Shown one piece after another: positions 10,992 through 19,430 of a stretch of DNA of 64,000 nt. Below the pieces are notes generated by a model. It did no database searches. It saw only the letters and a program-made list of their open reading frames with translations, and was not told the origin of the DNA. Location: assembly GCF_031501865.1 (NCBI RefSeq), contig NZ_JARRCW010000001.1, positions 4,106,001 through 4,170,000 of the forward strand, read 5' to 3'. Each line of letters begins with the position of its first letter. Positions within the stretch are counted from its first letter, which is position 1. The DNA is from Pseudovibrio sp. M1P-2-3 (GTDB taxonomy: Bacteria > Pseudomonadota > Alphaproteobacteria > Rhizobiales > Stappiaceae). A program made the position numbers and the translations under genes.

Positions 10992-11543
10992 TCAGGCGGC
11001 AATTCTGTCAAGTCTTCGCGCAAAATAGCTTTCTCGCGCAAGTTCCATAAACAGGTAGGGCGCGGGCTCATCTTCCCAGCCAGCACAGGTTTTCATTTCC
11101 TTGCCAGCCTCTTCAAACCCCAACTTATGCAGGATACGCTGAGAACCGGAATTCTCTTCAAAAACACCCGTTTTCAATGTCTCAATCGGGTAGTTTTCGA
11201 AAATGAAGTCCAGAACAGCTTTCACAGCTTCACTCATCAGCCCTTTGCCCCAGTGGGTTTCGGCCAGCCAATAACCAAAGCCGGTTTCACCTTTCAAATC
11301 ATTGCCACCAATGATGCCAATCAACCCCGAGCCATCATCAATAGCCCAGTTGATATGTTCAGCATGATCAGCAGTGCGGCAGAACTCCAACCATGAATGC
11401 CCATCCGCCTGAGTATACGGATACGGAATAGGTAGCAGCATCTTGTTGATTTCAGGTGCATTCAGATTTTTGCAAATAGCATCCAGATCTTCATCACGAA
11501 ATGCCCGTAGATGAAGGCGTTCAGTCTTAATTTCAGGAATCAT
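10992..11543 (-). CDS. GNAT acetyltransferase, RimJ/RimL type (array member 1)
   Basis: A 183-residue GNAT-fold N-acetyltransferase starting MIPEIKTERLHLRAF. It shows the RimJ/RimL-type progression: short N-terminal strand, FGYWLAETHWGKGLMSEAVKA as the acetyl-CoA-binding segment, then the ENSGSQRILHKLGFEEAG helix-strand. It is the obgE-proximal copy of seven similar genes. The substrate is unknown; relatives acetylate ribosomal protein N-termini, antibiotics or small amines. The position beside ribosome genes fits a ribosome-linked target but does not prove it. Confidence 0.85.
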   Translation of the reverse strand: MIPEIKTERLHLRAFRDEDLDAICKNLNAPEINKMLLPIPYPYTQADGHSWLEFCRTADHAEHINWAIDDGSGLIGIIGGNDLKGETGFGYWLAETHWGKGLMSEAVKAVLDFIFENYPIETLKTGVFEENSGSQRILHKLGFEEAGKEMKTCAGWEDEPAPYLFMELARESYFARRLDRIAA

Positions 11544-11781
11544 GTAATCGTCTTATTATTAGTTATTCTTAACGGCGCTTGCCCGCCTGTTATCATTTTA
11601 AGAGCCAAGCTTGCCCAAACCCCCTCACCTACAAAATGCCAAAGCAGAGGGATCAGAGTCCCTTGGGCATTTCCACGATTTTCCCGAAAATCGAAGTGCA
11701 GAATTCAAAGCAGAGCTTATACAAAAGGCGCTCACCGCAATTGGTCAGCGCCCTTTGCTCAATTTGGGTGCCTATAAACGG

Positions 11782-12345
11782 CTAGTTGGTGAGCCTGTCA
11801 AGGTTTTCCTCGAAATAGTCGTGGCGAGGCAACTCTAGCAGTATGTGGGGAATGTCTTCATCCCCACGCGCAGCGCATCTTGTCATTTCTGAACCAACAG
11901 ATCGAAAACCTTGCTTTCTCAATAACTTCAGCGAAGCCGAATTTTCATTGAATGCGCTTACATGGATCTGTTCCAACGCCAATTCATCAAATGCGTAATT
12001 GAGGACAGCCCTGACAACTTCGCTCATGTACCCCTTGCCCCAATAGGGTTCGGCAAGCCAGTAGCCAATCGTTGGCTGGGTTTTGATCAGTCGCAGGCCA
12101 ACAGACCCTATCTGTCCAGCTCCGTTATCAATGACCCAATTAATCTCATCGGATAAATCACAGTGCTGATCATGGGCCAGCCAAGATTCAGCATCCATTT
12201 TGCTGTAGGGGTACGGAACAACCGACAGCATCTTGGAGACTTCATAGTTATTCAAATGCTGACAGAGCGCCGGTATATCCTCGCGCACCATCTCACGGAG
12301 CTTTAAGCGTTTTGTCTGTAAATCAGGAAACATTTCAGCCATCAT
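11782..12345 (-). CDS. GNAT acetyltransferase (array member 2)
   Basis: A protein of about 187 residues. The core begins MFPDLQTKRLKLREM, the same start motif as its neighbours, and continues with IGYWLAEPYWGKGYMSEVVRA and ENSASLKLLRKQGFRSVG. The start is ambiguous among ATG codons at 12345, 12342 and 12333; a GGGG run just upstream favours the first two. It begins seven bases after the stop of member 3, consistent with co-transcription. About 240 nt of non-coding sequence separates it from member 1. Confidence 0.83.
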   Translation of the reverse strand: MMAEMFPDLQTKRLKLREMVREDIPALCQHLNNYEVSKMLSVVPYPYSKMDAESWLAHDQHCDLSDEINWVIDNGAGQIGSVGLRLIKTQPTIGYWLAEPYWGKGYMSEVVRAVLNYAFDELALEQIHVSAFNENSASLKLLRKQGFRSVGSEMTRCAARGDEDIPHILLELPRHDYFEENLDRLTN

Positions 12346-12352
12346 ACCCCAG

Positions 12353-12907
12353 TCAAGCAACTTCGCGGAGCTCTTGACATTGCACGAATGCCTCTCGCGT
12401 CAACATGTAACGGTTCTCAGGAAATTCCTTACCGTCTCGAGCACGGCAGTTTTGGAAACCACGGCCAGAGCGAGTAAAGCCTGCTTTTGCGAGCACTCTT
12501 TGCGAACCTTCATTCTCGACAAAGGCTCCTGCGTATACAGCGGAAATATTCTTGGTTTCAAAAAGGTATACCATCACAGCTTGAACAGCTTCACTCATAT
12601 AGCCTTTTCCCCAAAAGGGTTGGCCTAGGAAGTAACCGAAGACGACTTTGCCAGAAGCACTGCGAAACCCAATGGTACCGACCAGACCAGTTCCGTCATC
12701 AATCGCCCATGCACATGTATCAGCGTAGTTATTAGCCAGAACAGATTTAATCCGCTCCTGAGCATCCTTTTCCGTGTATGGATATGGCACCACAGCCAAC
12801 CAGCGCGACACCTCAAAATTGTTCAAATACTTCACCATGTTTTCCGCATCGCTCAATCGGTTTTCGCGTAAAACAAGACGTTTGGTTTTTAGCTCAGGAA
12901 AGTTCAT
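12353..12907 (-). CDS. GNAT acetyltransferase (array member 3)
   Basis: A 184-residue GNAT protein from ATG 12907 (MNFPELKTKRLVLRENR), with FGYFLGQPFWGKGYMSEAVQA and ENEGSQRVLAKAGFTRSG. A GTG two codons upstream (12913) is an alternative start. Its start lies within the last 20 bases of member 4, suggesting translational coupling. The segment with the acetyl-CoA pyrophosphate loop (Q/R-x-x-G-x-G/A type) is intact. Confidence 0.83.
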   Translation of the reverse strand: MNFPELKTKRLVLRENRLSDAENMVKYLNNFEVSRWLAVVPYPYTEKDAQERIKSVLANNYADTCAWAIDDGTGLVGTIGFRSASGKVVFGYFLGQPFWGKGYMSEAVQAVMVYLFETKNISAVYAGAFVENEGSQRVLAKAGFTRSGRGFQNCRARDGKEFPENRYMLTREAFVQCQELREVA

Positions 12908-13469
12908 CGGCACTTTGTAATCTACTCGGGTTAGTCTGGCACACTATAAAATCTTGGCGAGAAAGCTTAAAACGTAAAGTCGGCACGTCTTTCTCGCTCC
13001 GCGCTCGGCAACGACGCTTCGTAGTTGCGTACTGAATAAATCCAGCTTTACGCAAAACAGTACTAGAGGCAGGGTTCTCTACAAAAGTATCAGCATAAAT
13101 TTTCTTCAGATGGGGCAATGTGAACACATGAGCGAGCACTGCTTCCACCGCTTCACTCATATAACCACGCCCCCAATAGTCCTGCCCCAAACAGTAGCCC
13201 ATAGATGGAATCCCATGCAGACCATGGACACCTAGAGACCCGACAAAACCCGTGCCATCATCTAGGGCCCAAATGATATCCTGCTCAAGATCAACTTTAG
13301 TAAAACGCTCCAGCAATTTGCGTGCGCCCTCCTCATCCAGAGGGGCAATAAAACTTGCTGTCATTTTGGCTACTTCAAAATCATCAAAACAGCGGCGAAT
13401 ACGCGGTAAGTCAGCCTCAACTGGCCGCCTCAGATGCAGCCGCTGAGTACGCAACTCGGGAAAAATCAT
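12894..13469 (-). CDS. GNAT acetyltransferase (array member 4)
   Basis: A 191-residue protein starting MIFPELRTQRLHLRRP. It carries MGYCLGQDYWGRGYMSEAVEA and ENPASSTVLRKAGFIQYA. An AAGGTGAG ribosome site lies six bases before the ATG at 13469, which supports this start although it sits 53 bases inside the preceding gene. The C-terminus is basic and less conserved (TKRRCRARSEKDVPTLRF), a feature shared with members 2 and 3 (CRARDGKEFP, CAARGDEDIP). Confidence 0.83.
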   Translation of the reverse strand: MIFPELRTQRLHLRRPVEADLPRIRRCFDDFEVAKMTASFIAPLDEEGARKLLERFTKVDLEQDIIWALDDGTGFVGSLGVHGLHGIPSMGYCLGQDYWGRGYMSEAVEAVLAHVFTLPHLKKIYADTFVENPASSTVLRKAGFIQYATTKRRCRARSEKDVPTLRFKLSRQDFIVCQTNPSRLQSADELS

Positions 13470-14028
13470 TGAAACTCACCTTCTTAGGCGGAGGAGCACA
13501 GTCGATAAACTCCTCTGCATGCAGGCTGAACACATAAAAAGGATAGGAATGTCCATCGCGGCCAGCACTTTTATCAGCCCCTTCTCCTGTCATTGAAAAA
13601 CCGAATTTCAACAGCAGGTGAATGGAAGCAGGATTATCGGTGTAGACTTCCGCAACAAGCTCCTGCAAACCACGTTGCTCGAAAGCATAGGCAATGACTG
13701 CCGTTAGAGCTTCGCTCATAAAGCCGCGCCGCCAATAAGCCTGACCCAACCAGAACACAATTTCTGGTCGCTCTCCAATTACAACAAGAGCACAACCACC
13801 AATAACCGAGCCTTCCCAAAGGATGGCCCAACCGGTGAGCCTGTCCAAATCAGCTGGCATAAATCTTTTGAGATACGTTTCAGCATCTTGCCGTAAAAAC
13901 GGATGGGGCACTGTAGAAAGCATACGAGAGATATTTTTATTATTCAGCAGTTCGAGAAGGCGATCCATATCCGCCTCCTTCCATTCCCGAAGGACAAGCC
14001 TTTCAGTCGTCAAAGCTGGAAAATTCAT
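13417..14028 (-). CDS. GNAT acetyltransferase (array member 5)
   Basis: A 203-residue GNAT protein starting MNFPALTTERLVLREWKE, with VFWLGQAYWRRGFMSEALTA and DNPASIHLLLKFGFSMTGEG. Its last ~18 codons overlap the start of member 4, an unusually long 53-nt overlap; the tail (after FIDCAPPPKK) has no counterpart in the paralogues, so the ancestral stop may have been lost. Confidence 0.83.
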   Translation of the reverse strand: MNFPALTTERLVLREWKEADMDRLLELLNNKNISRMLSTVPHPFLRQDAETYLKRFMPADLDRLTGWAILWEGSVIGGCALVVIGERPEIVFWLGQAYWRRGFMSEALTAVIAYAFEQRGLQELVAEVYTDNPASIHLLLKFGFSMTGEGADKSAGRDGHSYPFYVFSLHAEEFIDCAPPPKKVSFNDFSRVAYSAAASEAAS

Positions 14029-14072
14029 AGAAAATACTCTTCTTTTAAAAATAGGGCTGCGACAGTCTTCCG

Positions 14073-14707
14073 TTATTCCTCTGACAGTTCCAAGTCGGTA
14101 TTCACAGGGGGTGGATTATTAGGGTCTTGTCGGACTTTTCCTTTATTTTGTTCGTACTGAGCAGCAAAAAAGCGCTCTTTCGTAATCAAACCGACATAAT
14201 TTTCTACATCTTCATTCAAACTCTTACTGAATCGCAAGCATTCTCCGGTCTTCTTATAGCCAAGACGCGTCAAAAGTCTGAATGAAGCTGTATTACTCTT
14301 GAAAACCCGTGCTGCTACAGCTGGGCTGTTCATATCCGTAAATGCCCGGTTTAGAACCGCTGATGTTGCCTCATAGGCATAGCCATAGCCAGCAAACTCT
14401 CGCCCAAGCCAGTACCCCAGCGTATAGTGTTCTGGATACTGCTCCAGATCCCCAGGCGATTGTAATTCCACCCCTCCTATCAGCAATCCCTTCAACTCAA
14501 TTGCATAGGGACACAACTCTCCCCATCAGGAGACATCAGGACTTTATTGAAGGTCTCGACCAATTCAGACTGGACTGGAGGCCAAGAGGTCCCCGTCAGC
14601 CAGCGTACAACCTCAAAATCACTGGCGCCAATCTGCCAGTGGCGCTCCAGATCGGACATTTGATAGGAACGCAGGCGCAGTCGCTTTGTATTTATTGCCG
14701 GTATCAT
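14073..14707 (-). pseudogene. GNAT acetyltransferase (array member 6), broken by a 2-nt insertion
   Basis: The N-terminal part (14492-14707, starting MIPAINTKRLRLRSY) and the C-terminal part (14073 to about 14516, with GYWLGREFAGYGYAYEATSA and SNTASFRLLTRLGYKKTGE) are in different frames and together give one GNAT domain. Removing one AC dinucleotide from the ACACA run at 14511-14515 joins them in frame as ...DGESCPYAIELKG... and restores about 210 residues, close to the neighbours. It is either a recent inactivation or a sequencing error; the second half alone could only start from a TTG without a clear ribosome site. Confidence 0.75.
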
Positions 14708-14786
14708 GCATCTGTCTCCTTGCGTGAATGATGCATTCTTCCAAAGGGTCGCCCGCGAGCGACCCCGAATCTCAACTAAGAACCTT

Positions 14787-15395
14787 TTAGCTTGCTTTAC
14801 CCCAGCGCTTTAACGCTGTCCAAGTACTTTTAACGAGGGAGAAGCGATCGACATTGACCAAGCTGTTTGAACCGGTTGGGCGCAGAACCGTTAGTTCTCT
14901 AAACTGGAAACCAGAGTTTTCCAAAACCCGGCGACTTGCAGGGTTTGTCACCCGGCAAGCAGCAACCAGTTCATAAATGGTACCTTGTTCAAAGGCAAAA
15001 TCAACGACGGCTTGCGCAGCTTCTGTGGCGTAGCCCTGCCCCCAGAATGGTTCGCCGATCCAGTAGCCCAGATGAACCGATCCATCGTCTTCAGATTGTG
15101 GGTTATAACCAATACACCCTACAATCCGTCCAGTATTCTTCATACGGATTGCAAAGAGTGCCTGCTGGTGGCCAGCGTTCTCACTACGTTTCACGAGCGC
15201 TTTGGCGTCTTCAAGTGTAAACGGGTGGGGCATGGTTGCCAGCATTTTGGAAACATTGCGGTTATTTGCCAGAAACATAATATCCGCAAGATCATCTTGG
15301 CGCACTTGGTCAATCACCAGTCGCGCCGTGTCCTGCGGCGTTCCTGCCGCGCTGTAACTTCTTTCTTCTAATGGTCCTTCATACTCTATAACCAT
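14787..15395 (-). CDS. GNAT acetyltransferase (array member 7, rpmA-proximal)
   Basis: A 202-residue GNAT protein with a longer N-terminus than the other copies (about 25 residues before TARLVIDQVRQDDL). Core motifs are LGYWIGEPFWGQGYATEAAQA and TNPASRRVLENSGFQFRELTVLRP. It lies just beyond the rpmA terminator, so the array probably has its own promoter or is reached by read-through. It seems the most diverged member and may correspond to the single GNAT gene often seen next to rpmA in Rhizobiales. Confidence 0.83.
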   Translation of the reverse strand: MVIEYEGPLEERSYSAAGTPQDTARLVIDQVRQDDLADIMFLANNRNVSKMLATMPHPFTLEDAKALVKRSENAGHQQALFAIRMKNTGRIVGCIGYNPQSEDDGSVHLGYWIGEPFWGQGYATEAAQAVVDFAFEQGTIYELVAACRVTNPASRRVLENSGFQFRELTVLRPTGSNSLVNVDRFSLVKSTWTALKRWGKAS

Positions 15396-15433
15396 TGTTC
15401 ATTCTCCGGCGTAGCTGCCCCTCACGTGGGCAA

Positions 15434-15468
15434 TAAAAAAAAGGGAGGATGGCGTCCCATCTTCCCTT
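15434..15468 (-). terminator. Rho-independent terminator after rpmA
   Basis: On the minus strand a 12-bp stem with one mismatch (AAGGGAAGATGG against CCATCCTCCCTT, 4-nt loop) is followed by a run of eight T residues. It ends the rplU-rpmA message before the GNAT array. Confidence 0.88.
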
Positions 15469-15552
15469 TTCCTGATCTTTTTGATCTTGTGCCGGATCTT
15501 CATCCCGCCGGGTCAATGAGACGCCGACGATTTGAAATCTTGTGTGTCGGCT

Positions 15553-15822
15553 TTACTCTGCTGCTTCCGCTAGAGGCATCACATTAATATATGTTCGGCC
15601 ACCACGTTTCTGTTCAAAGGACACATTGCCTTCTACAGTTGCAAAGATAGTATGGTCTTTACCCATGCCAACGTTGGCACCTGGGTGCCAAGTTGTGCCG
15701 CGTTGACGCGCAATAATGTTGCCCGGAATGACGAGCTCGCCACCGAACTTTTTAATGCCTAGACGACGACCAGCTGAATCGCGACCGTTGCGGGATGAAC
15801 CGCCAGCTTTTTTATGAGCCAT
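15553..15822 (-). CDS. rpmA: 50S ribosomal protein L27
   Basis: An 89-residue L27, which reaches toward the peptidyl transferase centre. It begins [18 protein letters not shown] and contains [20 protein letters not shown], both diagnostic. There is no N-terminal extension of the Firmicute type. It follows rplU by about 48 nt in the same transcript. Confidence 0.98.
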   Translation of the reverse strand: MAHKKAGGSSRNGRDSAGRRLGIKKFGGELVIPGNIIARQRGTTWHPGANVGMGKDHTIFATVEGNVSFEQKRGGRTYINVMPLAEAAE

Positions 15823-15870
15823 AACGAAGTACTCCTCGTTTAATCTCTAAGGTTTAGAAACGTGGGTGAA

Positions 15871-16440
15871 TTACTTCACCAGTTCCTTAGCCTGTTCAAC
15901 CCAGTTATCGCGTTCGAAGCGGCCTTTGATGCCTTGCTCTTCTTCAACGCGGGCGATGTCTTCAGCACTCAAAGCTGCGATCTGAGCGTATGTTGAGATG
16001 CCCGAAGCATTCAACTTTTTCTCAATTGCAGGGCCAAGGCCGTTCAATTTCTTCAGGTCGTCAGAACCTTCTGCCTTTGGAGCAGCTTCCTTTTTAGGAG
16101 CAGCTTTTTTAGCAGCAGGCTTTGCACCACCGGTCAAGATGTCTGTGATCTTCACTGTTGTGAAGGACTGACGATGACCATTGCGGCGGCGGCTGTTCTG
16201 GCGACGGCGCTTTTTGAAGATGATGATCTTACGATCACGGCCCTGTTCAACAACCTCAGCAACAACAGAAGCACCTTCAACAGTTGGAGCACCGATTGTT
16301 GTATCAGAATCAGAACCTACCAGAAGAACTTCATCAAAAGTAACTGTTTCGCCAGCTTCAGCGGAAACTTTTTCGATCTTCAAGAGATCGTCAGCAGCAA
16401 CACGGTATTGTTTACCGCCTGTCTTAATGACTGCGAACAT
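15871..16440 (-). CDS. rplU: 50S ribosomal protein L21 with C-terminal extension
   Basis: The first ~103 residues are standard L21 ([18 protein letters not shown], then [16 protein letters not shown]). An Ala/Lys-rich linker ([16 protein letters not shown]) leads to a C-terminal ~60-residue module ([19 protein letters not shown]...) resembling a helix-hairpin-helix fold. Long L21 proteins of this kind are common in Rhizobiales; the role of the extra module is not known. A good promoter lies about 180 nt upstream, leaving a 5' leader of roughly 170 nt. Confidence 0.96.
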   Translation of the reverse strand: MFAVIKTGGKQYRVAADDLLKIEKVSAEAGETVTFDEVLLVGSDSDTTIGAPTVEGASVVAEVVEQGRDRKIIIFKKRRRQNSRRRNGHRQSFTTVKITDILTGGAKPAAKKAAPKKEAAPKAEGSDDLKKLNGLGPAIEKKLNASGISTYAQIAALSAEDIARVEEEQGIKGRFERDNWVEQAKELVK

Positions 16441-16619
16441 TGTTCACGTCCTTATATTTAAGGCGCGCCCTTCGGCGTCACGGTTTCCCGCAAACTTTCC
16501 GGACCAAACATCTTCAAGAGATGTCCCACCTTAGGTTCCCGTCGGAATAAAGCGTGGTGTCTATGCCTCGGACAGCGCAAAAAGACGGAGTTCTCCCCCG
16601 CCATACAATTCGGAAGGCG

Positions 16620-16647
16620 AATATAAGCAAAACAAATGGCAAGTCAA
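16620..16647 (-). promoter_or_regulatory. Sigma-70-type promoter for rplU-rpmA
   Basis: Read on the minus strand, TTGACT (16642-16647) and TATATT (16620-16625) are separated by 16 bases, close to the housekeeping consensus. Transcription would start near 16612 and run through a long untranslated leader to rplU at 16440. Ribosomal protein leaders often carry autoregulatory structures, but none was recognised here. Confidence 0.65.
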
Positions 16648-16894
16648 CGGCATTTACTGGCCCCACCTATTTTTTGTGGCGCACCTTACACTTCAAGCTG
16701 AAGTTAAACAAACAAGTTGGCAACTTAAAGGAGATGTAAATGACGTTTTAAAAGGCAAGCTGCTCGCAAACTCATCGCCCTCTAGGGAGCCTTTATTATT
16801 TATTAAGCATATTTGCGTTTAACTATGCGTAATTATCAATAACACTTTTGAAGGCTCCGGTCGGGCGAGCTGCCTCAAAGGGGGGGGAAAAGGC

Positions 16895-18919
16895 ATGAAG
16901 AGATTGCTGATCAACAGCTTCTATTCCGTCATAACGCGCATCATTGCTTTAGGCTTGCTACCGGTAGCCGTCATTATTGCGTCTCTAACCTTCGGGTGGA
17001 CAATACAAAACGCGACACTCGAGGCCTTCACTACAGTTCGCAGTAACAACATATTGGCTCGCGATGCGCTGAGCGTTGGCAGCGAACTGGAGAGTCTACG
17101 GGCAATGACTGCCGAGTTTATGCTGGCTCCAGCCGCGAACATTCGTGGCAAAGTAAACCGCTCCGTGAAAACAATAGACTCGAAGCTAGAGGCATCACAC
17201 AACGGGCATGCAGGCGCTGAAGACAGCCACCAAGGTGAAGAAAACGATGTAAATGTTCTCATCGACACCATTCGAGAGAATATTAGTCAGTTTTCTCAGG
17301 AATTCAAAGCCCTCAACAAAGCCCAGAATGCACGCGGAACCTCTTCCGGATCGGGTTTGTTAAGAGCAACAGCATGGCAAGGTGCCCAGCTGCGCAGCCT
17401 TGCAGGCAATATTCGCAAGGATAACCCACTGGGTGCCAACATTGGGAAGATCACAGTTTTCCTGAGTGACATGCAGAAAAACGAGTGGGTTCTGGAGACC
17501 AAGGGAGTATCCACCTCTGCTGAAAAGGAATTCCGTAAAGGGATCGCTTCGGTCGATAAAGTTCTGGAATGGACAAAGGCAGACACTCCAATTGCAGAAC
17601 GTTTTATTCCCAAGTGGGACGAGTACAAAACCTCTATTGCAAGACTTGATGAACTCTCTGCGGAAATTGAAAAGTCCGCCAAGAATGCCAATGCCATAAT
17701 CAGAACCACACGGCCTTTGGTTCAAAATCTGGTTGACGCCGGAACTTCCGGAGCTTCTGAGGCAACGGAAACATTTGAAAATCAACGAGCACAACGCCTG
17801 ATACAGGCGGCAATTGTCTTTGGTCTTGCAACATTATTTGCAGTCGTGACAACAGGCTTGATTTGCTGGAGTTTATCCCGCCCACTCTCCCGCCTGCACT
17901 CAGCAATGTCTGAACTTGCACGTGGCAACACCAATATTAAGATTATTGGCACCAAGGGCAGGAGCGAATTTAACAAAATGGCACAGACGCTTGAAGTCTT
18001 CCGCAGTAACGCGCTGGAACGAGACAAGCTCAATGCCGAGCGGGAGAACGAAACACAAGCCCAGCTTGAAAGAGAAAAGCGCATCCGCTCTCTCGTCAGC
18101 AAGTTTGAGGTAACAGCTGGAGATTCTCTGAACACCTTTAACGGGTCCATTGGCGAGCTCCGCAGTGCCTCACACACCCTTCGCGGTACAATTGATCAGG
18201 TGTCCACAACAGCCGGTACTGCAGGCGCCGCAGTAAGCGAGGCCAGCCAGAACGTTTCAACAGTTGCCTCCGCAAGTGAAGAAATCTCTATGTCCATTTC
18301 TGAAGTTGCAAATGAAGCTGCAAACTCCAACAAAGTTGCCAGCTCCGTTCGCGAGCAAGCTGAAGAAACCGCAGAGACCATCAACGAGCTGGCAAGCACA
18401 GCAGGCAAAATTGGTGAAGTTGTGGGTCTCATCAAGGACATTGCGGACCAAACAAATCTGCTCGCGCTGAATGCGACTATCGAAGCCGCTCGGGCGGGCG
18501 AAATGGGGAAAGGCTTTGCCGTTGTCGCTTCCGAAGTGAAAACACTGGCAAACCAGACCACATCGGCCACAGAAGACATCTCCAAACAAGTGGGCGCCAT
18601 TCAAGGGGCCTCTGAGAAGGCCGTATCTTCCATCGTGGAAGTGAACAAGCTTATGGATGGTATGTCTGGCAGTTCTTCCGCAGTAGCAGCAGCTGTTGAC
18701 CAACAATCTGCAACGATTGCGGAAATCGCCCGCAGCGTCAATGAAGTTTCCAACCAGTCCCAACTGGGGGAAAACGAAATGGGCCGCGTGGCGACAACAA
18801 TTGCCTCATCAACGGAAGTAGTGGTGAGTGTGGACGACCAAGCCGAAGTCATCGCTCATAACGCCCAGAAACTGGATGAAGAAATCAGGCAGTTCTTAAA
18901 AGAAGTTCAGAGCGCTTAA
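16895..18919 (+). CDS. Methyl-accepting chemotaxis protein
   Basis: A 674-residue transmembrane chemoreceptor. Membrane segment one is at about residues 12-34, a mostly helical periplasmic sensing region follows to about residue 300, and membrane segment two (AAIVFGLATLFAVVTTGLI) leads into a HAMP domain (SRPLSRLHSAMSELARGN). The C-terminal signalling domain has the conserved hairpin tip DIADQTNLLALNATIEAARAG. There is no CheR-binding pentapeptide at the C-terminus (ends EVQSA). The ATG is preceded by an unusual run of eight G residues (16880-16887) in the ribosome-binding region. The ligand cannot be predicted. Confidence 0.93.
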   Translation: MKRLLINSFYSVITRIIALGLLPVAVIIASLTFGWTIQNATLEAFTTVRSNNILARDALSVGSELESLRAMTAEFMLAPAANIRGKVNRSVKTIDSKLEASHNGHAGAEDSHQGEENDVNVLIDTIRENISQFSQEFKALNKAQNARGTSSGSGLLRATAWQGAQLRSLAGNIRKDNPLGANIGKITVFLSDMQKNEWVLETKGVSTSAEKEFRKGIASVDKVLEWTKADTPIAERFIPKWDEYKTSIARLDELSAEIEKSAKNANAIIRTTRPLVQNLVDAGTSGASEATETFENQRAQRLIQAAIVFGLATLFAVVTTGLICWSLSRPLSRLHSAMSELARGNTNIKIIGTKGRSEFNKMAQTLEVFRSNALERDKLNAERENETQAQLEREKRIRSLVSKFEVTAGDSLNTFNGSIGELRSASHTLRGTIDQVSTTAGTAGAAVSEASQNVSTVASASEEISMSISEVANEAANSNKVASSVREQAEETAETINELASTAGKIGEVVGLIKDIADQTNLLALNATIEAARAGEMGKGFAVVASEVKTLANQTTSATEDISKQVGAIQGASEKAVSSIVEVNKLMDGMSGSSSAVAAAVDQQSATIAEIARSVNEVSNQSQLGENEMGRVATTIASSTEVVVSVDDQAEVIAHNAQKLDEEIRQFLKEVQSA

Positions 18920-18943
18920 AGCAATGAGGCGCAACGCTGAATC

Positions 18944-18961
18944 GATTGGGGATTCCCAATC
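18944..18961. repeat. Short inverted repeat upstream of the IS630 transposase
   Basis: A perfect 7-bp inverted repeat (GATTGGG, GATT loop, CCCAATC) lies between the chemoreceptor stop and the transposase. It may belong to the left end of the insertion sequence. No matching copy was found beyond the right side of the transposase, and no T run follows, so a terminator role is less likely. Confidence 0.4.
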
Positions 18962-19001
18962 AGGTTGATTTGTGATTCACTCCTTTTAGGGAGGAGATCA
19001 C

Positions 19002-19430
19002 ATGGGCCGGCCACTTTCACTTGATTTACGCCTTCGCTTTAAAAGGCTCATTTTATCCGGGATGAGCGGGCGTGAAGCAGCACGCCGCCTGCTGATCTCT
19101 CCAGCATCAGGATCTCGCTTGGCCCGTAAAGTTCGGGAGGGGCAGAGTTTAATCCCGGTCAGGACAGGGCGCCCAAAGGGAGGCGGAAAATTGGAGCCCT
19201 ACCTCTCCTTCTTGCGCGAGCTGGTCAATCAAGACGGAGATATCACGTTGATGGAGTTATGTGATGCACTTTTCATGGCTGAGGGAGTGAGGGTTCACCA
19301 TACTTCCGTCTCCAAGGCTTTGCGCCGTCTTGGCTACACCTATAAAAAAAATCGTTGGTGGCAACCGAGCGTGGCAAACTCCATGTACAAAATGCCAGAG
19401 ATGAATGGCGCCACACCCGTCAGCCTATAA
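19002..19430 (+). CDS. IS630 transposase, OrfA (N-terminal DNA-binding part)
   Basis: A 142-residue frame beginning [18 protein letters not shown] with a helix-turn-helix/winged-helix region ([20 protein letters not shown], then [17 protein letters not shown]). It reads through the A8 run as ...YTYKKNRWW and then continues out of family frame to a stop at 19430. The in-family continuation is in the -1 frame, so a full transposase needs frameshifting. The GGAGG ribosome site lies about 9 bases upstream. Confidence 0.82.
   Translation: MGRPLSLDLRLRFKRLILSGMSGREAARRLLISPASGSRLARKVREGQSLIPVRTGRPKGGGKLEPYLSFLRELVNQDGDITLMELCDALFMAEGVRVHHTSVSKALRRLGYTYKKNRWWQPSVANSMYKMPEMNGATPVSL

Noticed and set aside
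14073-14516. Independent 147-residue acetyltransferase starting from a TTG
   Set aside because: It lacks the N-terminal strand of the GNAT fold and a ribosome site, and joins the upstream frame exactly when one dinucleotide is removed; treated as part of a pseudogene.
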